DNA of 61,388 nt, from the NCBI GenBank assembly GCA_013289985.1, contig JABCYW010000020.1:1-61388 (forward strand), read 5' to 3'. The notes under the pieces are model-generated. The model was not told where the DNA came from. It saw only the letters and a program-made list of their open reading frames with translations, and made no database searches. Positions within the stretch are counted from its first letter, which is position 1; each line of letters begins with the position of its first letter. The translations under genes and the position numbers were made by a program. Of this stretch, positions 8,178 to 18,008 are shown piece by piece. The DNA is from Betaproteobacteria bacterium. GTDB taxonomy: Bacteria; Pseudomonadota; Gammaproteobacteria; Burkholderiales; Burkholderiaceae_C.

Positions 8178-9182
8178 TCAGTTTGCGCGGGCATCGAAGC
8201 GTCCCGCGTCGTCCATCCATCGCCTGACCCGCAGCTTCACGTCGTTGAGCGCCGCCCTGAACTGCTTGGCCCTGCGCCAACCGAAGATGCCTCGAAACAG
8301 GCGGAAATGGAATCGCTCGTCCGGGGGTGTGAGGTCGCCGCCCAGCTCGCGCGCCAGGCGGCGGCACGCGTCGACCAGGTCGGCCTTGTCCGGATAGAAG
8401 TGCGGCAGGTTGTCCTGCAGCAGCCGCACGCAGGCGCGCCTCGTTCTCTCGCCGTCTTCCAGCGACCGGAGGCGCTCGATGCACAGGCGCATCGAGAGGA
8501 AGCCCGAGCGCACGGCGCGATCGGACCGCTGGGAACTGAGCGAGCCGGAATTGCCGATGCGGTAGTAGCACTCGGCATCCGGCACGAAGCGCACGCGTTC
8601 GCTGGCGGCGACGAGGCGGCACATGTACTCCCCGTCGTCGTCCAGCGAGAGGTCCTCGTTCCACGGACCTGCGTCGTCGGCAAGACGTTTGCTGACCAGC
8701 CAGGAGGCCGGGAACATGAAGCGGTTGTCGGTGAACTTGGTGACGATCCAGTCCACGGGCGACAGGTCCTGCCAGAGTGCGTCCGGGGCGAACCGCGCGT
8801 GCCCGGGCCGCGCGAAGAATCGGCCCCAGCGGCAGGTCAGCAGCACACGGGCCCGCATCCCGTCCTCGGCGCCCAGCATCTGGGCCTCGATCTTGCGCGG
8901 ATGCAGCAGGTCGTCCGCATCGAGGAACTGGATGTACGCGCCGCGAGCGGCGCGCAGCGCCGTGTTGCGAGCGGCCGCCGCGCCCCGGTTGGCCTGGGTC
9001 AGCACCTGCACGCCGCGGTCGCTGAAGCCGCGCGCGATCGCCAGCGTGCCGTCGGTCGAGCCGTCGTCGACGACGATGATCTCCTTGGAGCCCCAGGTCT
9101 GCGCCAGCGCGGACGCTATCGTGCCGCCGATCCAGCGCTCGGCGTTGTACGAGGGGATGAGGATGGAGACGAGGTCGCGCAT
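8178..9182 (-). CDS. Glycosyltransferase family 2
   Basis: A 334-residue GT2 with VSILIPSYNAERWI at the N-terminus, IIVVDDGSTDGT, ANRGAAAARNTAL and QFLDADDLLHP (DxD). The C-terminal half has DDDGEYMCRLVAASE, the usual (D/E)D-containing acceptor/base region, followed by an arginine-rich tail that may bind the membrane surface. It follows another GT2 by 10 bp and precedes the VpsJ-like gene by 13 bp in the leftward operon. The sugar transferred is not predictable. Confidence 0.9.
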   Translation of the reverse strand: MRDLVSILIPSYNAERWIGGTIASALAQTWGSKEIIVVDDGSTDGTLAIARGFSDRGVQVLTQANRGAAAARNTALRAARGAYIQFLDADDLLHPRKIEAQMLGAEDGMRARVLLTCRWGRFFARPGHARFAPDALWQDLSPVDWIVTKFTDNRFMFPASWLVSKRLADDAGPWNEDLSLDDDGEYMCRLVAASERVRFVPDAECYYRIGNSGSLSSQRSDRAVRSGFLSMRLCIERLRSLEDGERTRRACVRLLQDNLPHFYPDKADLVDACRRLARELGGDLTPPDERFHFRLFRGIFGWRRAKQFRAALNDVKLRVRRWMDDAGRFDARAN

Positions 9183-9192
9183 GGCCGCCTGC

Positions 9193-10152
9193 TCACGCTG
9201 CCAGCGCCGGCGCGCCGGACGCCACGGGGTTGAGCCGATGTTGGGCGATGAAGCGCGCGGCGTCGCGGCGCCCGCGCCGCGCGGCCCACTGGCAGCGCAG
9301 CGAGAACCGGCCGTTCTTCACGCCGTGCAGCAGCAGCCGGGGCGCGTCGCGCAAGTCGCTTTCGCTGGCAGGCGCCTGTCCGGCCAGCATGAAGTTCATG
9401 ACCCCGTGCGAGAACGCATGGCCGCGGATCAGGCGCACGAAATACTCGTGGCGCAGGCGGTTGGCGGGGATGAGGTGGGTGAGGCCCAGCGCGGGAAAGA
9501 TCCCGAAACCCAGGCCCATTTCGGCGGCGGCCCACGAGAACAGGTCGTCCTCGCCGCTGAGCAGTTGCTGTCCGCGCCGGCCGAGGACGGAGGTCACGCT
9601 GAGGCGCTGCAGCAGGCCGGCGAAGGCCGCGGCCACCGGGCGCCGCACGCACAGCCCGGCGCCCCACGGGAAGCACGCCGAGTCGGTGGGCGAGTTGCTC
9701 CAGGCGTCCTTGCCGACGCTGCGCAGCGCCAGCAGGGGCAGTTGGGGCCGGATCTCTGGCGACGGCTCCGACTCGAATTCGGGCTCGATGCGGCCCGCGC
9801 CGAACGCGCCCAGATGCGGGCTGCGCTCGAACAGGTCGGCGGCATGCGACAGGTAGCCGGGCTCGAGCACGTTGTCGTCGTCGACGAACACGAGCAGGTC
9901 GCCCCGGGCTTCGGCGATGCCGCGCAGGCGCGCCGGCGTGAGGCCGAGCTCGTCCTCGCGGATGTGCCTGGCCCGGGGATGCCAGCCGAGGTCCCAGGCC
10001 TGCGCCAGCGCGCTGCTCGAGGCGTTGTCGATGAGGAGCAGTTCCCAGCCGGCTGGCGGCCGGTCCTGGGCCGTCAGGCTGGCCAGTGTCCGGCGCAGCG
10101 CTTGGGGCCGGGGGTTGTGGGTGCACAGGATCACCGAGACGAGCAGGGTCAT
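9193..10152 (-). CDS. Glycosyltransferase family 2
   Basis: A 319-residue GT2 starting MTLLVSVILCTHNPRPQ, with LLIDNASS and LLVFVDDDNVLEPGYL (the DxD region is DDDN). FPWGAGLCVRR and SGEDDLFSWAAAEMGL correspond to the acceptor-binding and catalytic-base regions. The ATG at 10152 is preceded by GGAGCGCG about 3 nt upstream, a weak site. It is placed 14 bp after the upstream GT2. One of three consecutive GT2 genes here, each presumably adding a different residue of the repeat unit. Confidence 0.88.
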   Translation of the reverse strand: MTLLVSVILCTHNPRPQALRRTLASLTAQDRPPAGWELLLIDNASSSALAQAWDLGWHPRARHIREDELGLTPARLRGIAEARGDLLVFVDDDNVLEPGYLSHAADLFERSPHLGAFGAGRIEPEFESEPSPEIRPQLPLLALRSVGKDAWSNSPTDSACFPWGAGLCVRRPVAAAFAGLLQRLSVTSVLGRRGQQLLSGEDDLFSWAAAEMGLGFGIFPALGLTHLIPANRLRHEYFVRLIRGHAFSHGVMNFMLAGQAPASESDLRDAPRLLLHGVKNGRFSLRCQWAARRGRRDAARFIAQHRLNPVASGAPALAA

Positions 10153-10166
10153 GGCGCGCTCCGGTC

Positions 10167-11174
10167 TCAGGTGAACATGCGGCGCAGCGCGCCCATCGTG
10201 GGCATCAACGCGCTCGCCACGCGGTGGCCCAGACGGCGCTTGATCGCCAGGACGAACCAGGGCAGGGTCTTCCTGACCTGCGGATCGACCTCGACGGCGA
10301 ACTCGCCGAGACGTTCTGCCAGGTCGAGCTTGCCATCGTTGAACGCGCTGCTGGCGCGATGGACGGCATCGCGTGCCAGCGGCCCCGCCAGGCTGCGCCG
10401 CAGGGCCACGACATCGTCCAGCACCGGAGCGCAGCTGTCGCAGAACCAGTCGACGGCGGCCAGCCGCTGGCGCAGGTCGGCCAGCCGGTGGTCGGCGTAG
10501 TAGCTCAGGGACATGTTGTTGCCGTGGCGGCGATAGACCGCCTGGTTGGCGGCGACGACGCCGACCCGGCCGTGCGCCGCCAGCCGCAACCACATCTCCA
10601 GGTCGCCGCTGTGCGGCAGCTCGGGTCGGTAGCCGCCCAGCTTCTTCTGCAGGCTCGTGCGCACCACCGCGGTGGGCGTGGGAACGGTGTTGGTCGTGCC
10701 GTTGCTGCGGCAGATCTCCATGAATTCGCGGCCGTCGAGCACCCTGGCCTGCATTGCCGGCGCGGGCAGGCCGGTGGCCGCCTGCACGAGCGAGGCGTCG
10801 TCGTGGAGCTCGAGCGCGTCGCCGTAGCAGAACGAGATGCCGTCGTCGGCGTCCATCATGGCCGCCGCGCGCGCCAGTGCGCCGGGCAGGAGATAGTCGT
10901 CCGCCGAGAGCAGCAGGAAGTACTTGGCCGCCAGCCACTCGATGCCTTCGTTGTAGGTGGCGATGTGCCCCTTGTTGGCCGCGTGCCGGCGGAAGGTCAC
11001 GCGCGCGTCCTCGCGCGCGAGCTGCTCGCCGACCTCCGGGGTGTTGTCCGGCGACTCGTCGTCGATGACCAGCACGCGCAGCTGGACGTCCGCCTGCGCG
11101 AGCACGCTCTCCACGCAGGCGCGCAGGTAATGGCCATACCGGTAGCACGGCACGATCACGTCGACGGAGGTCAT
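10167..11174 (-). CDS. Glycosyltransferase family 2
   Basis: A 335-residue GT2 beginning MTSVDVIVPCYRYGHYL, with VLVIDDESPDNTPEV, ANKGHIATYNEGI and FLLLSADDYLLPGAL (DxD region ADD). The acceptor region contains LPHSGDLEMWLRLAAHG. The ATG at 11174 overlaps the flippase stop by 4 nt (ATGA), so translation is probably coupled to the flippase gene. The C-terminal ~120 residues are helical and basic. Confidence 0.9.
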   Translation of the reverse strand: MTSVDVIVPCYRYGHYLRACVESVLAQADVQLRVLVIDDESPDNTPEVGEQLAREDARVTFRRHAANKGHIATYNEGIEWLAAKYFLLLSADDYLLPGALARAAAMMDADDGISFCYGDALELHDDASLVQAATGLPAPAMQARVLDGREFMEICRSNGTTNTVPTPTAVVRTSLQKKLGGYRPELPHSGDLEMWLRLAAHGRVGVVAANQAVYRRHGNNMSLSYYADHRLADLRQRLAAVDWFCDSCAPVLDDVVALRRSLAGPLARDAVHRASSAFNDGKLDLAERLGEFAVEVDPQVRKTLPWFVLAIKRRLGHRVASALMPTMGALRRMFT

Positions 11175-12730
11175 CGGGCATCCTTTCCGAACTTCAACAG
11201 CCACGAAAGCCGGCGCGGGACGCGCGCGGGCGCGACCAGGCTGCGCAGCGCATGGACCGACCAGAGGGCGCTCGCGGCCGTCACCACCAGCCCCAGCGTC
11301 ATCGACACCGTCGGCTCCAGGAACTCGAAGCCGGTGAACACCGTGCCGATGGCCGCCACGAAGAGCACGCCGGTGCGCAGGTTGGTGGCCGACCAGCGAA
11401 AGCCCGCGAGCCGGCGGGCGAGCGGATAGACGATCATCAGGTGCAGGACATAGGCGCCGAAGAACGCCATGCCTGCGCCTGCAAGCCCGTACAGGTGCAC
11501 GCCCAGCCAGGTGAGCGCGATGTTGACGACGGCCCAGGCGGTGTCGGCGGCGACGAACAGCGTCTGCGCGCCCTTGGCCACCAGGATGTAGCCGAGCGGC
11601 CAGGTGACCACGCGCATGGCCATGCCCAGCACGATCCAGCGCAGGACCCCGGTGCCGGCTTCGAAGTCGCCGCTGTACAGCAACTTGAAGATCCAGGGCG
11701 CGCAGGTGAGGGTGGCCATCACGCCGCAGCCCGCGAGCAACAGGCTCACCTGCGCCTGTTCGTTGACGAGGCGGCAGCATTCGGCATCGTCCTTGGCGGC
11801 CGCGACCAGCCGCGGATAGAAGTCCGTCCCCATCGCCTGCAGCACGAAGCCGACATACAGGCCGCCGATGGTCCAGGCGGCCTGGTACAAGCCGGCCGTG
11901 GCCAGGCCGTCGTGCCGCACGAGCAGCATGCGCACGACGTACGAGGCGCCCATCATCAGGAACCCGCTGGCCATGAACGCCATGCCCAGTCCGAGCAGCG
12001 AGACCACCTCCTTGCGCACGGCGGAGGCCGTCAGTTCCGGCAGGGCCGCCGGCAGCGGGATCGCCCGCACGTACCACCACGACACGAGCGCCGAGCCGCC
12101 CGCGATGGCCACCAGCGCCAGCGCGACGCCGTCCCGTCCCAGCGCGTAGACGATGGGCACGCTGGCGATCGTGCCGAGCAGCGCGCCGAGCACGCCGATG
12201 CGGGCCATGTCGCCGATGCGGCGCATGCCTTGGAGCAGCGCGCCCTGGCCGTCGGACACGAGGCGCAGGAACACGGCGCCGGAAAGAAGGGCCAGCGCAC
12301 CGGCCTGGGCGCCGCTGCCGAACGTCAGGTGGGAGATCGGCCAGGCGAGCAGGATCAGCAGCGCCGCGCCGAGCGTCCCCAGCACGATGGCGACGCGACG
12401 CAGCACGGCCACCGTGCGCGCGACGCGGGCGGCGTCGCCCGAGCCCACCGATTCGGCGATCTGGCGCACGCCGCTGCTGTTGATGCCCATCTCCGCCAGC
12501 GTGCGTGCCAGGTCGGCGATCGACGTGTAGACCCCCATCAGCCCGAAGCCGGCCGGCCCGAGCACCACCGCCATGAGCTTGGTGCGCACGGCGCCGATGA
12601 ACAGCGTGAGCGCGGTCGAGCCGCCGATCAGCACGCTCGACTTCAGGATCGCCAGGTAGCTGCTCCTTGTCTCTTGCCCTTGCGGCAAGGCAGCGTCCGT
12701 GGCGATCGGGCTGGAGAGTTCAGCAGTCAT
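11171..12730 (-). CDS. Polysaccharide flippase (Wzx / MOP family)
   Basis: A 519-residue polytopic membrane protein with about 12-14 hydrophobic segments. It carries the Wzx-like pattern KSSVLIGGSTALTLFIGAVRTKLMAVVLGPAGFGLMGVY-type N-terminus and LYQAAWTIGGLYVGFVLQAMGTDFYPRL in the middle. It should flip undecaprenyl-linked repeat units across the inner membrane. Both ends overlap neighbours by 4 nt, with the aminotransferase upstream and a GT2 downstream. No wzy polymerase is recognisable inside the window; it may lie beyond the left edge. Confidence 0.9.
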   Translation of the reverse strand: MTAELSSPIATDAALPQGQETRSSYLAILKSSVLIGGSTALTLFIGAVRTKLMAVVLGPAGFGLMGVYTSIADLARTLAEMGINSSGVRQIAESVGSGDAARVARTVAVLRRVAIVLGTLGAALLILLAWPISHLTFGSGAQAGALALLSGAVFLRLVSDGQGALLQGMRRIGDMARIGVLGALLGTIASVPIVYALGRDGVALALVAIAGGSALVSWWYVRAIPLPAALPELTASAVRKEVVSLLGLGMAFMASGFLMMGASYVVRMLLVRHDGLATAGLYQAAWTIGGLYVGFVLQAMGTDFYPRLVAAAKDDAECCRLVNEQAQVSLLLAGCGVMATLTCAPWIFKLLYSGDFEAGTGVLRWIVLGMAMRVVTWPLGYILVAKGAQTLFVAADTAWAVVNIALTWLGVHLYGLAGAGMAFFGAYVLHLMIVYPLARRLAGFRWSATNLRTGVLFVAAIGTVFTGFEFLEPTVSMTLGLVVTAASALWSVHALRSLVAPARVPRRLSWLLKFGKDAR

Positions 12731-13896
12731 GCCGACTGGGGCGCCTCTTCGCGCGCTCGCGAGCCGCAGGCGGCCGCCAGCGCCGCGACGACCTGGGCCT
12801 GTTCGGCGGCGGTCATCTGCGCGTACAGCGGCAGCAGGATGGAACGATCCTGCGCATGTTCGGAATGCGGCAGGGGATGCGGCAGCGCGGCGTCGGCGTA
12901 GGCCTCCTCGCGGTGGCTGCACATGATTCCGCGGCGGGTGCTGACGCCCGTCTCGAGCATCGCCTGCATGACCGCGCGCTGGTCGAGGCCGTCCGGAAGG
13001 AGGACGGCGTAGCTCTGCCAGTTGCTGCGCGCGCCGTCCGGCTCGTGGGGCAGGCCCAGTCCCTCGATCGGGGCCAGCAGCGTGCGGTAGCGGTCGGCCA
13101 GGGCGCGGCGCTGGCGCACGATGCCGTCGAGGCGCTTGAGCTGCTCGCGCCCGACGGCGGCCTGGATGTCCGTCATCCGGTAGTTGTAGCCCACGGTCGG
13201 ATAGGACTCGAACAGCACCTGGGGCGACCCGTGGCGCACGGTGTCCGGGATGCTCATCGCATGCTGGCGCAGCAGGCGGAAGCGAGCGTCCCACTCGGCG
13301 TGGCGGGTCGTCAGCATGCCGCCGTCGCCGGTGCTCACCACCTTGCGCGGATGGAAGGAGAAGCAGGCGACGTCCGCGTGCGGCTTGCCGATCTTCTCCC
13401 ACTCGCCGTTCCACTTGATCTCGCTGCCGATCGCGCAGGCCGCGTCCTCGACCACGGGGATGCCGTGCCGGCGGCCGATGGCCACGAGCGCCGCCAGGTC
13501 GCACGGCATGCCGATCTGGTGCACGCACAGGATGGCGCGCGTCTTCGGCGTGATCGCGGCTTCGGCAAGCGCCGGATCCATGTTGAAGGTCTGCGGATCG
13601 ACGTCCACGAACACCGGCGTCGCCCCGCAATACCTGACGCTGTTGGCCGTCGCGATGTACGAGTGGCTGACCGTGACGACCTCGTCGCCCGCCTTGATGC
13701 CGGCGACCATCAGGGCAAGGTGGAGCGCCGTGGTGCAGTTCGAGACCGCGCAGGCATGCGGCGCGCCCACGTACTCCGCGAACTCGCGTTCGAACGCGGC
13801 CACCTCGGGGCCCTGGGTGATCCATCCGCTGAGGATGACGCGGCGGGCGGCGTCCGCCTCGGCTTCCCCCATCAAGGGCTTGGCGATCGCGATCAT
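12727..13896 (-). CDS. DegT/DnrJ/EryC1-family sugar aminotransferase
   Basis: A 389-residue PLP aminotransferase. GWITQGPEVAAFEREFAEY and NCTTALHLAL form the N-terminal phosphate-binding part, VVEDAACAIGS the Asp that contacts PLP, and CFSFHPRKVVSTGDGG the Schiff-base lysine (K185). It should convert a keto-sugar nucleotide to an amino sugar. The downstream ATGA overlap couples it to the flippase and its start overlaps the epimerase stop by 4 nt. The epimerase-aminotransferase pair suggests one biosynthetic route to an amino sugar donor; the exact sugar is unknown. Confidence 0.9.
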   Translation of the reverse strand: MIAIAKPLMGEAEADAARRVILSGWITQGPEVAAFEREFAEYVGAPHACAVSNCTTALHLALMVAGIKAGDEVVTVSHSYIATANSVRYCGATPVFVDVDPQTFNMDPALAEAAITPKTRAILCVHQIGMPCDLAALVAIGRRHGIPVVEDAACAIGSEIKWNGEWEKIGKPHADVACFSFHPRKVVSTGDGGMLTTRHAEWDARFRLLRQHAMSIPDTVRHGSPQVLFESYPTVGYNYRMTDIQAAVGREQLKRLDGIVRQRRALADRYRTLLAPIEGLGLPHEPDGARSNWQSYAVLLPDGLDQRAVMQAMLETGVSTRRGIMCSHREEAYADAALPHPLPHSEHAQDRSILLPLYAQMTAAEQAQVVAALAAACGSRAREEAPQSA

Positions 13897-14870
13897 GTGT
13901 GTGCCAGCGAGGATTTGCTGAGTTGCCACCAGTCGACGAGCCTGGCGAGCCCGGTCTCCAGGCTGACGCCGGCCTTGAATCCGAGCAGGCCCTGCGCCTT
14001 GCTCGTATCGGCCAGGCGGCGCGGTACCGCGTTGACGCTGCGCTCGGGCCCGTACTCGGGGCGGAGATCGGACCCCATCACCTTCAGCAAGGCGGCGGCG
14101 AGGTCGTTCAGGCTGGTCTCGGTGCCGCTCGCGACGTTGAAGACCTCGTCTTCGCAGTCGGACGCGAGCGCGAGGACGTTCGCGCGGGCGATGTCGTCGA
14201 TGTAGACGAAGTCCATCGTCTGCTTGCCGTTGCCCAGGATCAGCGGCGGCTGGCCGCTGGCGATGCGGTCCATCCAGCGGATCAGCACCTCGGTGTACTT
14301 GCCGTGCAGGTCCATGCGCGGGCCGTAGACGTTGAAGTAGCGCAGGGCGACGTAGGGCAGGCCGTGCATCGCGTGATAGGAGCGCAGCAGCCCTTCGAGC
14401 ATCACCTTGCTGGCGCCGTACCAGGTCTGGTTGTTGTACGGGTGGTGGTCCTCGCGCGTGGGAAAGCTGTCGGCCATGCCGTAGATGGAAGCCGACGAGG
14501 CGGCGACGATCTTGCGCACGCCGGCCTGCTGGGCGGCCTGCACCACGTTGAAGGTGCCATCGCACATCGTCTGGAGCGCGGTTCGCGGCTCCGCCGCGCA
14601 GGCGGTGATTCGCAGCGCGGCCATGTGGATCACCGCGTCCATGCCGGCGGTCGCGCGCCGGACCGTCTGCGGGTCCTCGATGTCGCCTTGCTGGAAGGTC
14701 ACGCGCGGGTCCTCCAGCGCCCGTTCGATGTTGGCCGTGGTGCCGCGGACCATGTTGTCGAGGATCACGATGCGTTCGGGCGAGTGCTTGCGCAGCAGCA
14801 GGTCGATCGTCGTGGATCCGATCAGGCCGGCTCCGCCGGTGACCAGGATTCGAGCGCCGTCAATGTTCAT
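13893..14870 (-). CDS. NAD-dependent epimerase/dehydratase (extended SDR)
   Basis: A 325-residue extended short-chain dehydrogenase. GGAGLIG (12-18) binds NAD, DNMVRG and GDIED follow, SSASIYG near 125-131 supplies the Ser/Thr, and YGASK has Tyr151 and Lys155. RYFNVYGPRMD and the late DFVYIDDIARA are typical of GalE/RmlB-like sugar-nucleotide enzymes. It is the second gene of the leftward EPS operon, 60 bp after the priming transferase. The reaction (epimerase or dehydratase) cannot be settled from motifs alone. Confidence 0.88.
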   Translation of the reverse strand: MNIDGARILVTGGAGLIGSTTIDLLLRKHSPERIVILDNMVRGTTANIERALEDPRVTFQQGDIEDPQTVRRATAGMDAVIHMAALRITACAAEPRTALQTMCDGTFNVVQAAQQAGVRKIVAASSASIYGMADSFPTREDHHPYNNQTWYGASKVMLEGLLRSYHAMHGLPYVALRYFNVYGPRMDLHGKYTEVLIRWMDRIASGQPPLILGNGKQTMDFVYIDDIARANVLALASDCEDEVFNVASGTETSLNDLAAALLKVMGSDLRPEYGPERSVNAVPRRLADTSKAQGLLGFKAGVSLETGLARLVDWWQLSKSSLAHT

Positions 14871-14930
14871 GGGAAAGCTTTCCGTTCATGTTCTGGCTGG
14901 AGATCGTCGCGGAGTCCCGGACGGGCCGGC

Positions 14931-16157
14931 TCACCGGGCGCCGGTGCAGCGCAGCACCACGCCCACCGTCTTCAGCATGATCTTCAGGTCGAAGGCAAGG
15001 GAGCAGTGGCGGATGTAGCGGAGGTCCATGCGGACCATCTCGCTGAAGGTGACGCGGCTGCGGCCTTCGACCTGCCACAAGCCCGTGATCCCCGGCTTGG
15101 CGATCAGGATGCGGCGCAGGTGCCACGGCTCGTAGTGGGTGGCCTCGTAGGGGATGGGCGGCCGCGGTCCGACCATGCTCATGTCGCCCTTGAGGACGTT
15201 GAGAAGCTGCGGCAACTCGTCGATGCTGGTCATCCGGATGATCTTGCCGATCGTCGTGACCCGGGGATCGGCCGTCATCTTGTAGGTGGCGGTGCCGCTG
15301 TCGTCGGAAGGCGGTTCGCCTTTGCCCGAGCGGATCAGCCTGGCCACGTACTCGCGGTGGATCCTGTCGTCGCCGTTGACTTCCATCGAGCGGAACTTGT
15401 AGAAGGTGAAGGGCACGCCGCCCTTGCCCAGCCGCTTCTGCTTGAAGATGACCGGCCCGGGCGAGGTGAGGCGCACCAGCAGGGCGATGACCAGCATCAG
15501 CGGCCCGAACACCGCCAGGGCGATCAGCGCCGAGACGACGTCGAGCGCGCGCTTGAGCGGGTAGTTGCCGAGGTTGTCGATCGGCTCGACCGGCGGGCTG
15601 AGCATCTGGAACGCATCGCCCGGCGCCGTGCCGCCCGACAGGCTTTCGAAGATGTGATCGGGGAAAGTGGCCGTCGTCGGCAGGATGGGCATGTCGGAGA
15701 CGAGCGGAGCCACCTTGGCGATCAGGCCGCGCGCGCCGGCGGCGTCCGTGTCGGGACACAGGATGGCCAGCGTGTCGGTGCCGACGTGACCCAGCACGTC
15801 CGTCTCGCGCATCGAGCTCTGCAGGATCCCGAGCAGGCGCTCGAAGTGCAGCGAGTCGGTGCCCTCGTCGACCGCGTAGCGGACGATGGTCAGCGGCGCA
15901 CGGGATCGTTCCGACCGGCGGATCTCGCGCTGGACCGCCTCGGCGAAATCACGCGCGCGCAGGAAACTGCCGTGCTCGTGAGTGACGTGTGGCGTGGGCA
16001 CGGGACGCGCGCCGCCGCGACGCAGCTTGGCCCGGCTGCCGCCTGCCGGATGCCGTGCGTGGTGGCGCTCCTCGTGCGGCTTGTAGGCACCGAGGAAGCC
16101 GCCGGCCGCGCCGGTCTCGGCCACAAACACGGGCGTGGATCCGCCTTCGTTACTCAT
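14931..16157 (-). CDS. Priming sugar-phosphate transferase with GGDEF-like N-terminal region
   Basis: I start this 408-residue protein at the ATG at 16157 because GGAGGG lies about 9 nt upstream. The C-terminal half is a bacterial sugar transferase (WbaP/PssY type): [18 protein letters not shown] (single membrane segment), [48 protein letters not shown] and [15 protein letters not shown]. It should transfer a sugar-1-phosphate to undecaprenyl phosphate and begin repeat-unit assembly. Residues ~75-165 read like a shortened, degenerate GGDEF domain ([20 protein letters not shown], then [19 protein letters not shown]) with GTDTL where GGDEF would be. First gene of the leftward operon. Confidence 0.88.
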   Translation of the reverse strand: MSNEGGSTPVFVAETGAAGGFLGAYKPHEERHHARHPAGGSRAKLRRGGARPVPTPHVTHEHGSFLRARDFAEAVQREIRRSERSRAPLTIVRYAVDEGTDSLHFERLLGILQSSMRETDVLGHVGTDTLAILCPDTDAAGARGLIAKVAPLVSDMPILPTTATFPDHIFESLSGGTAPGDAFQMLSPPVEPIDNLGNYPLKRALDVVSALIALAVFGPLMLVIALLVRLTSPGPVIFKQKRLGKGGVPFTFYKFRSMEVNGDDRIHREYVARLIRSGKGEPPSDDSGTATYKMTADPRVTTIGKIIRMTSIDELPQLLNVLKGDMSMVGPRPPIPYEATHYEPWHLRRILIAKPGITGLWQVEGRSRVTFSEMVRMDLRYIRHCSLAFDLKIMLKTVGVVLRCTGAR

Positions 16158-16423
16158 AGCGTTTTGCCCTCCAGCTGCGCGGATTTCCGCCGTCACTCCT
16201 GACGCGGCGACCCATGCACGGTTTCGGTTCCTCGCGCCCTGTCCGTGCGCTGTTTTAGTTTGTAACGAAGAGTGCCATGTTTTGCGGGATCATTGCAATG
16301 CCCAAAATCGTGAGTCCCCCTAGGTTCTTTTCGACCCCATTTTCGGGGGTACCGTCAAGCGAATTCGCGTGCCAGACTGTTAGAAATTGAAAGCAAGCCG
16401 AGGGCTCTTCCTCGGGTGAAGCC
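16158..16423. promoter_or_regulatory. Divergent regulatory region of the EPS locus
   Basis: This 266-bp gap separates the leftward priming-transferase operon from the rightward chain-length-determinant gene. No ORF is supported. It is clearly AT-richer than the flanks and holds small repeats, such as ACCCC...GGGGGT around 16334-16350 and CCCAAAATCGTGAG near 16300. Both EPS promoters must lie here, but I cannot place a convincing -35/-10 pair. Confidence 0.5.
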
Positions 16424-18001
16424 GTGGGGGTGTGCGTGAACAACGCGCTGGAAACGTTCGTCATCGGCATCCGCAGGCACCGCGATCTCGTGTGGCGGCG
16501 GCGCTGGCTCGTCCTGGCGACGATGGGTGTCGTCGGCGTGGGCTCGGCGATCGGCGTCTCGATGTTCCAGGACCAGTACCAGGCGACGGCGCGGGTCTAC
16601 GTGAACACCCAGACCGTGCTCAAGCCGCTGATGCAGAGCCTGACGTTCCAGCCCGACATCGACCAGCAGGTCAGCATGCTGGCCCGGACCTTGATCTCGC
16701 GCCCGAACGTCGAGAAGCTGGTGGCCGATCCGTCCCTCGAGCTCGACCACGGCAACCTTGCCGACCGGGATCGCGTCGTCACCCGGCTGATGAGCGACAT
16801 CAAGATCACGCCGTCCGGTTCCGGCAACCTCTACGACGTTTCCTACCGCGGCGCGAACCCCGAGCTGGCGCGGCGCCTGGTCGCGGCAACCGTCGGCCTG
16901 TTCGTCGATTCGGGCTCGGGCGACAAGAAGCGCGACTCGCAGGAGGCGCGTACCTTCATCGACGAGCAGATCCGCGTGTACGAAGGCAAGCTGGTCGAAG
17001 CCGAGAATCGGTTGAAGGAGTTCAAGGTGCGCAATTTCGGCGTCACCGGGGTCTCCAACCAGGACTACTTCAGCCGGGTGTCCGCCTTGACGGAAGAGGT
17101 GAGCAAGCTGCGCGTCGACCTCAATGCCGCGGAACAGAGCCGGGACACCTACCGCCGCGAGCTGGTCAGCGAAAATCCCCAGCTGCCACTGGATCTCGCC
17201 CCGGGCGCCGCGGCCGCTCCCGGCAGCATGGCCGCACGCATTGACGAGCAGCGCAGGGTTCTCGACGAGCTCCTGCGCCGCTACACCGACGAACATCCCG
17301 ACGTGGTGAATGCCCGGCGCGTGCTGGCGCAGCTCGAGGCGGAGGCCCAGCGCAAGAAGGCCGAGGAGCAGGCGCTCGGCAAGAGCGGCCTGGCCAACGG
17401 CGCGGCGACCAGCCCCGTCTACCAGAAGCTGCGGATCGCGATCGCCGAGAGCGAGGCGCTCGTGGCGTCGCTGCACTCGCAACTGGCGGCCAAGCAGGTC
17501 CTGCTGGACCAGGTGCGCGCCGATGCCGGCCGCCAGCCGCAGGTCGAGGCCGAGCTGGCCCAGCTCAATCGGGACTACGACATCATCCGCAAGAACTACG
17601 ACACGATGGTGGCGCGCCGCGAGTCGGCCGCGCTGGGCGTCAAGCTGGACGAATCGTCGCAACTGGCGGAGTTCAAGGTCGTCGAGCCGCCGCGCGTGCC
17701 ACCCACGCCCGTGTTTCCCGGCAAGGCGCGCCTGGCGCTGCTGGCATTGCTGCTGTCGCTCGTGTCGGGCGTCGCGGCGGCGATCGCCGCGGACCTGCTC
17801 TGGCCCACCTTCGCGGACAAGGAGTCCCTGCGCCAGTTCACCGGGCGCCCCGTGCTGGGGACGTTGTCGACGCTGACCACGGACGCCGGGCTCGCCCGGC
17901 AGCGCACCGGCAACCTGCGCTTCGGGCTGCTCCTGACCCTGGTGGTGGTCGCGCAGGCCACGTGGGCCGTACTGACCGCCCTTCATCCTCATGCCCGCTG
18001 A
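16424..18001 (+). CDS. EPS chain-length determinant (Wzz-type, XrtA-system-like)
   Basis: About 521-525 residues. TM1 is near residues 27-47 (WLVLATMGVVGVGSAIGVSM), followed by a Wzz domain (YQATARVYVNTQTVLKPLM), a long coiled-coil stretch at ~170-420, then two hydrophobic segments at ~435-460 and ~498-520. Length and the periplasmic coiled coil fit the polysaccharide co-polymerases of EpsH/PEP-CTERM-type loci. It should set polymer length with the tyrosine kinase encoded next. The start is uncertain: GTG codons at 16424, 16430 and 16436 are in frame, and the last has GGGGG about 5 nt upstream. Confidence 0.88.
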   Translation: MGVCVNNALETFVIGIRRHRDLVWRRRWLVLATMGVVGVGSAIGVSMFQDQYQATARVYVNTQTVLKPLMQSLTFQPDIDQQVSMLARTLISRPNVEKLVADPSLELDHGNLADRDRVVTRLMSDIKITPSGSGNLYDVSYRGANPELARRLVAATVGLFVDSGSGDKKRDSQEARTFIDEQIRVYEGKLVEAENRLKEFKVRNFGVTGVSNQDYFSRVSALTEEVSKLRVDLNAAEQSRDTYRRELVSENPQLPLDLAPGAAAAPGSMAARIDEQRRVLDELLRRYTDEHPDVVNARRVLAQLEAEAQRKKAEEQALGKSGLANGAATSPVYQKLRIAIAESEALVASLHSQLAAKQVLLDQVRADAGRQPQVEAELAQLNRDYDIIRKNYDTMVARRESAALGVKLDESSQLAEFKVVEPPRVPPTPVFPGKARLALLALLLSLVSGVAAAIAADLLWPTFADKESLRQFTGRPVLGTLSTLTTDAGLARQRTGNLRFGLLLTLVVVAQATWAVLTALHPHAR

Positions 18002-18008
18002 CAAGACC

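Noticed and set aside
16359-16374. A sigma-54-like element on the minus strand (TGGCACGCGAATTCGC)
   Set aside because: The -24 half is good, but the -12 half reads TTCG instead of TTGC, so the GC is displaced by one base. No enhancer-binding gene is nearby.
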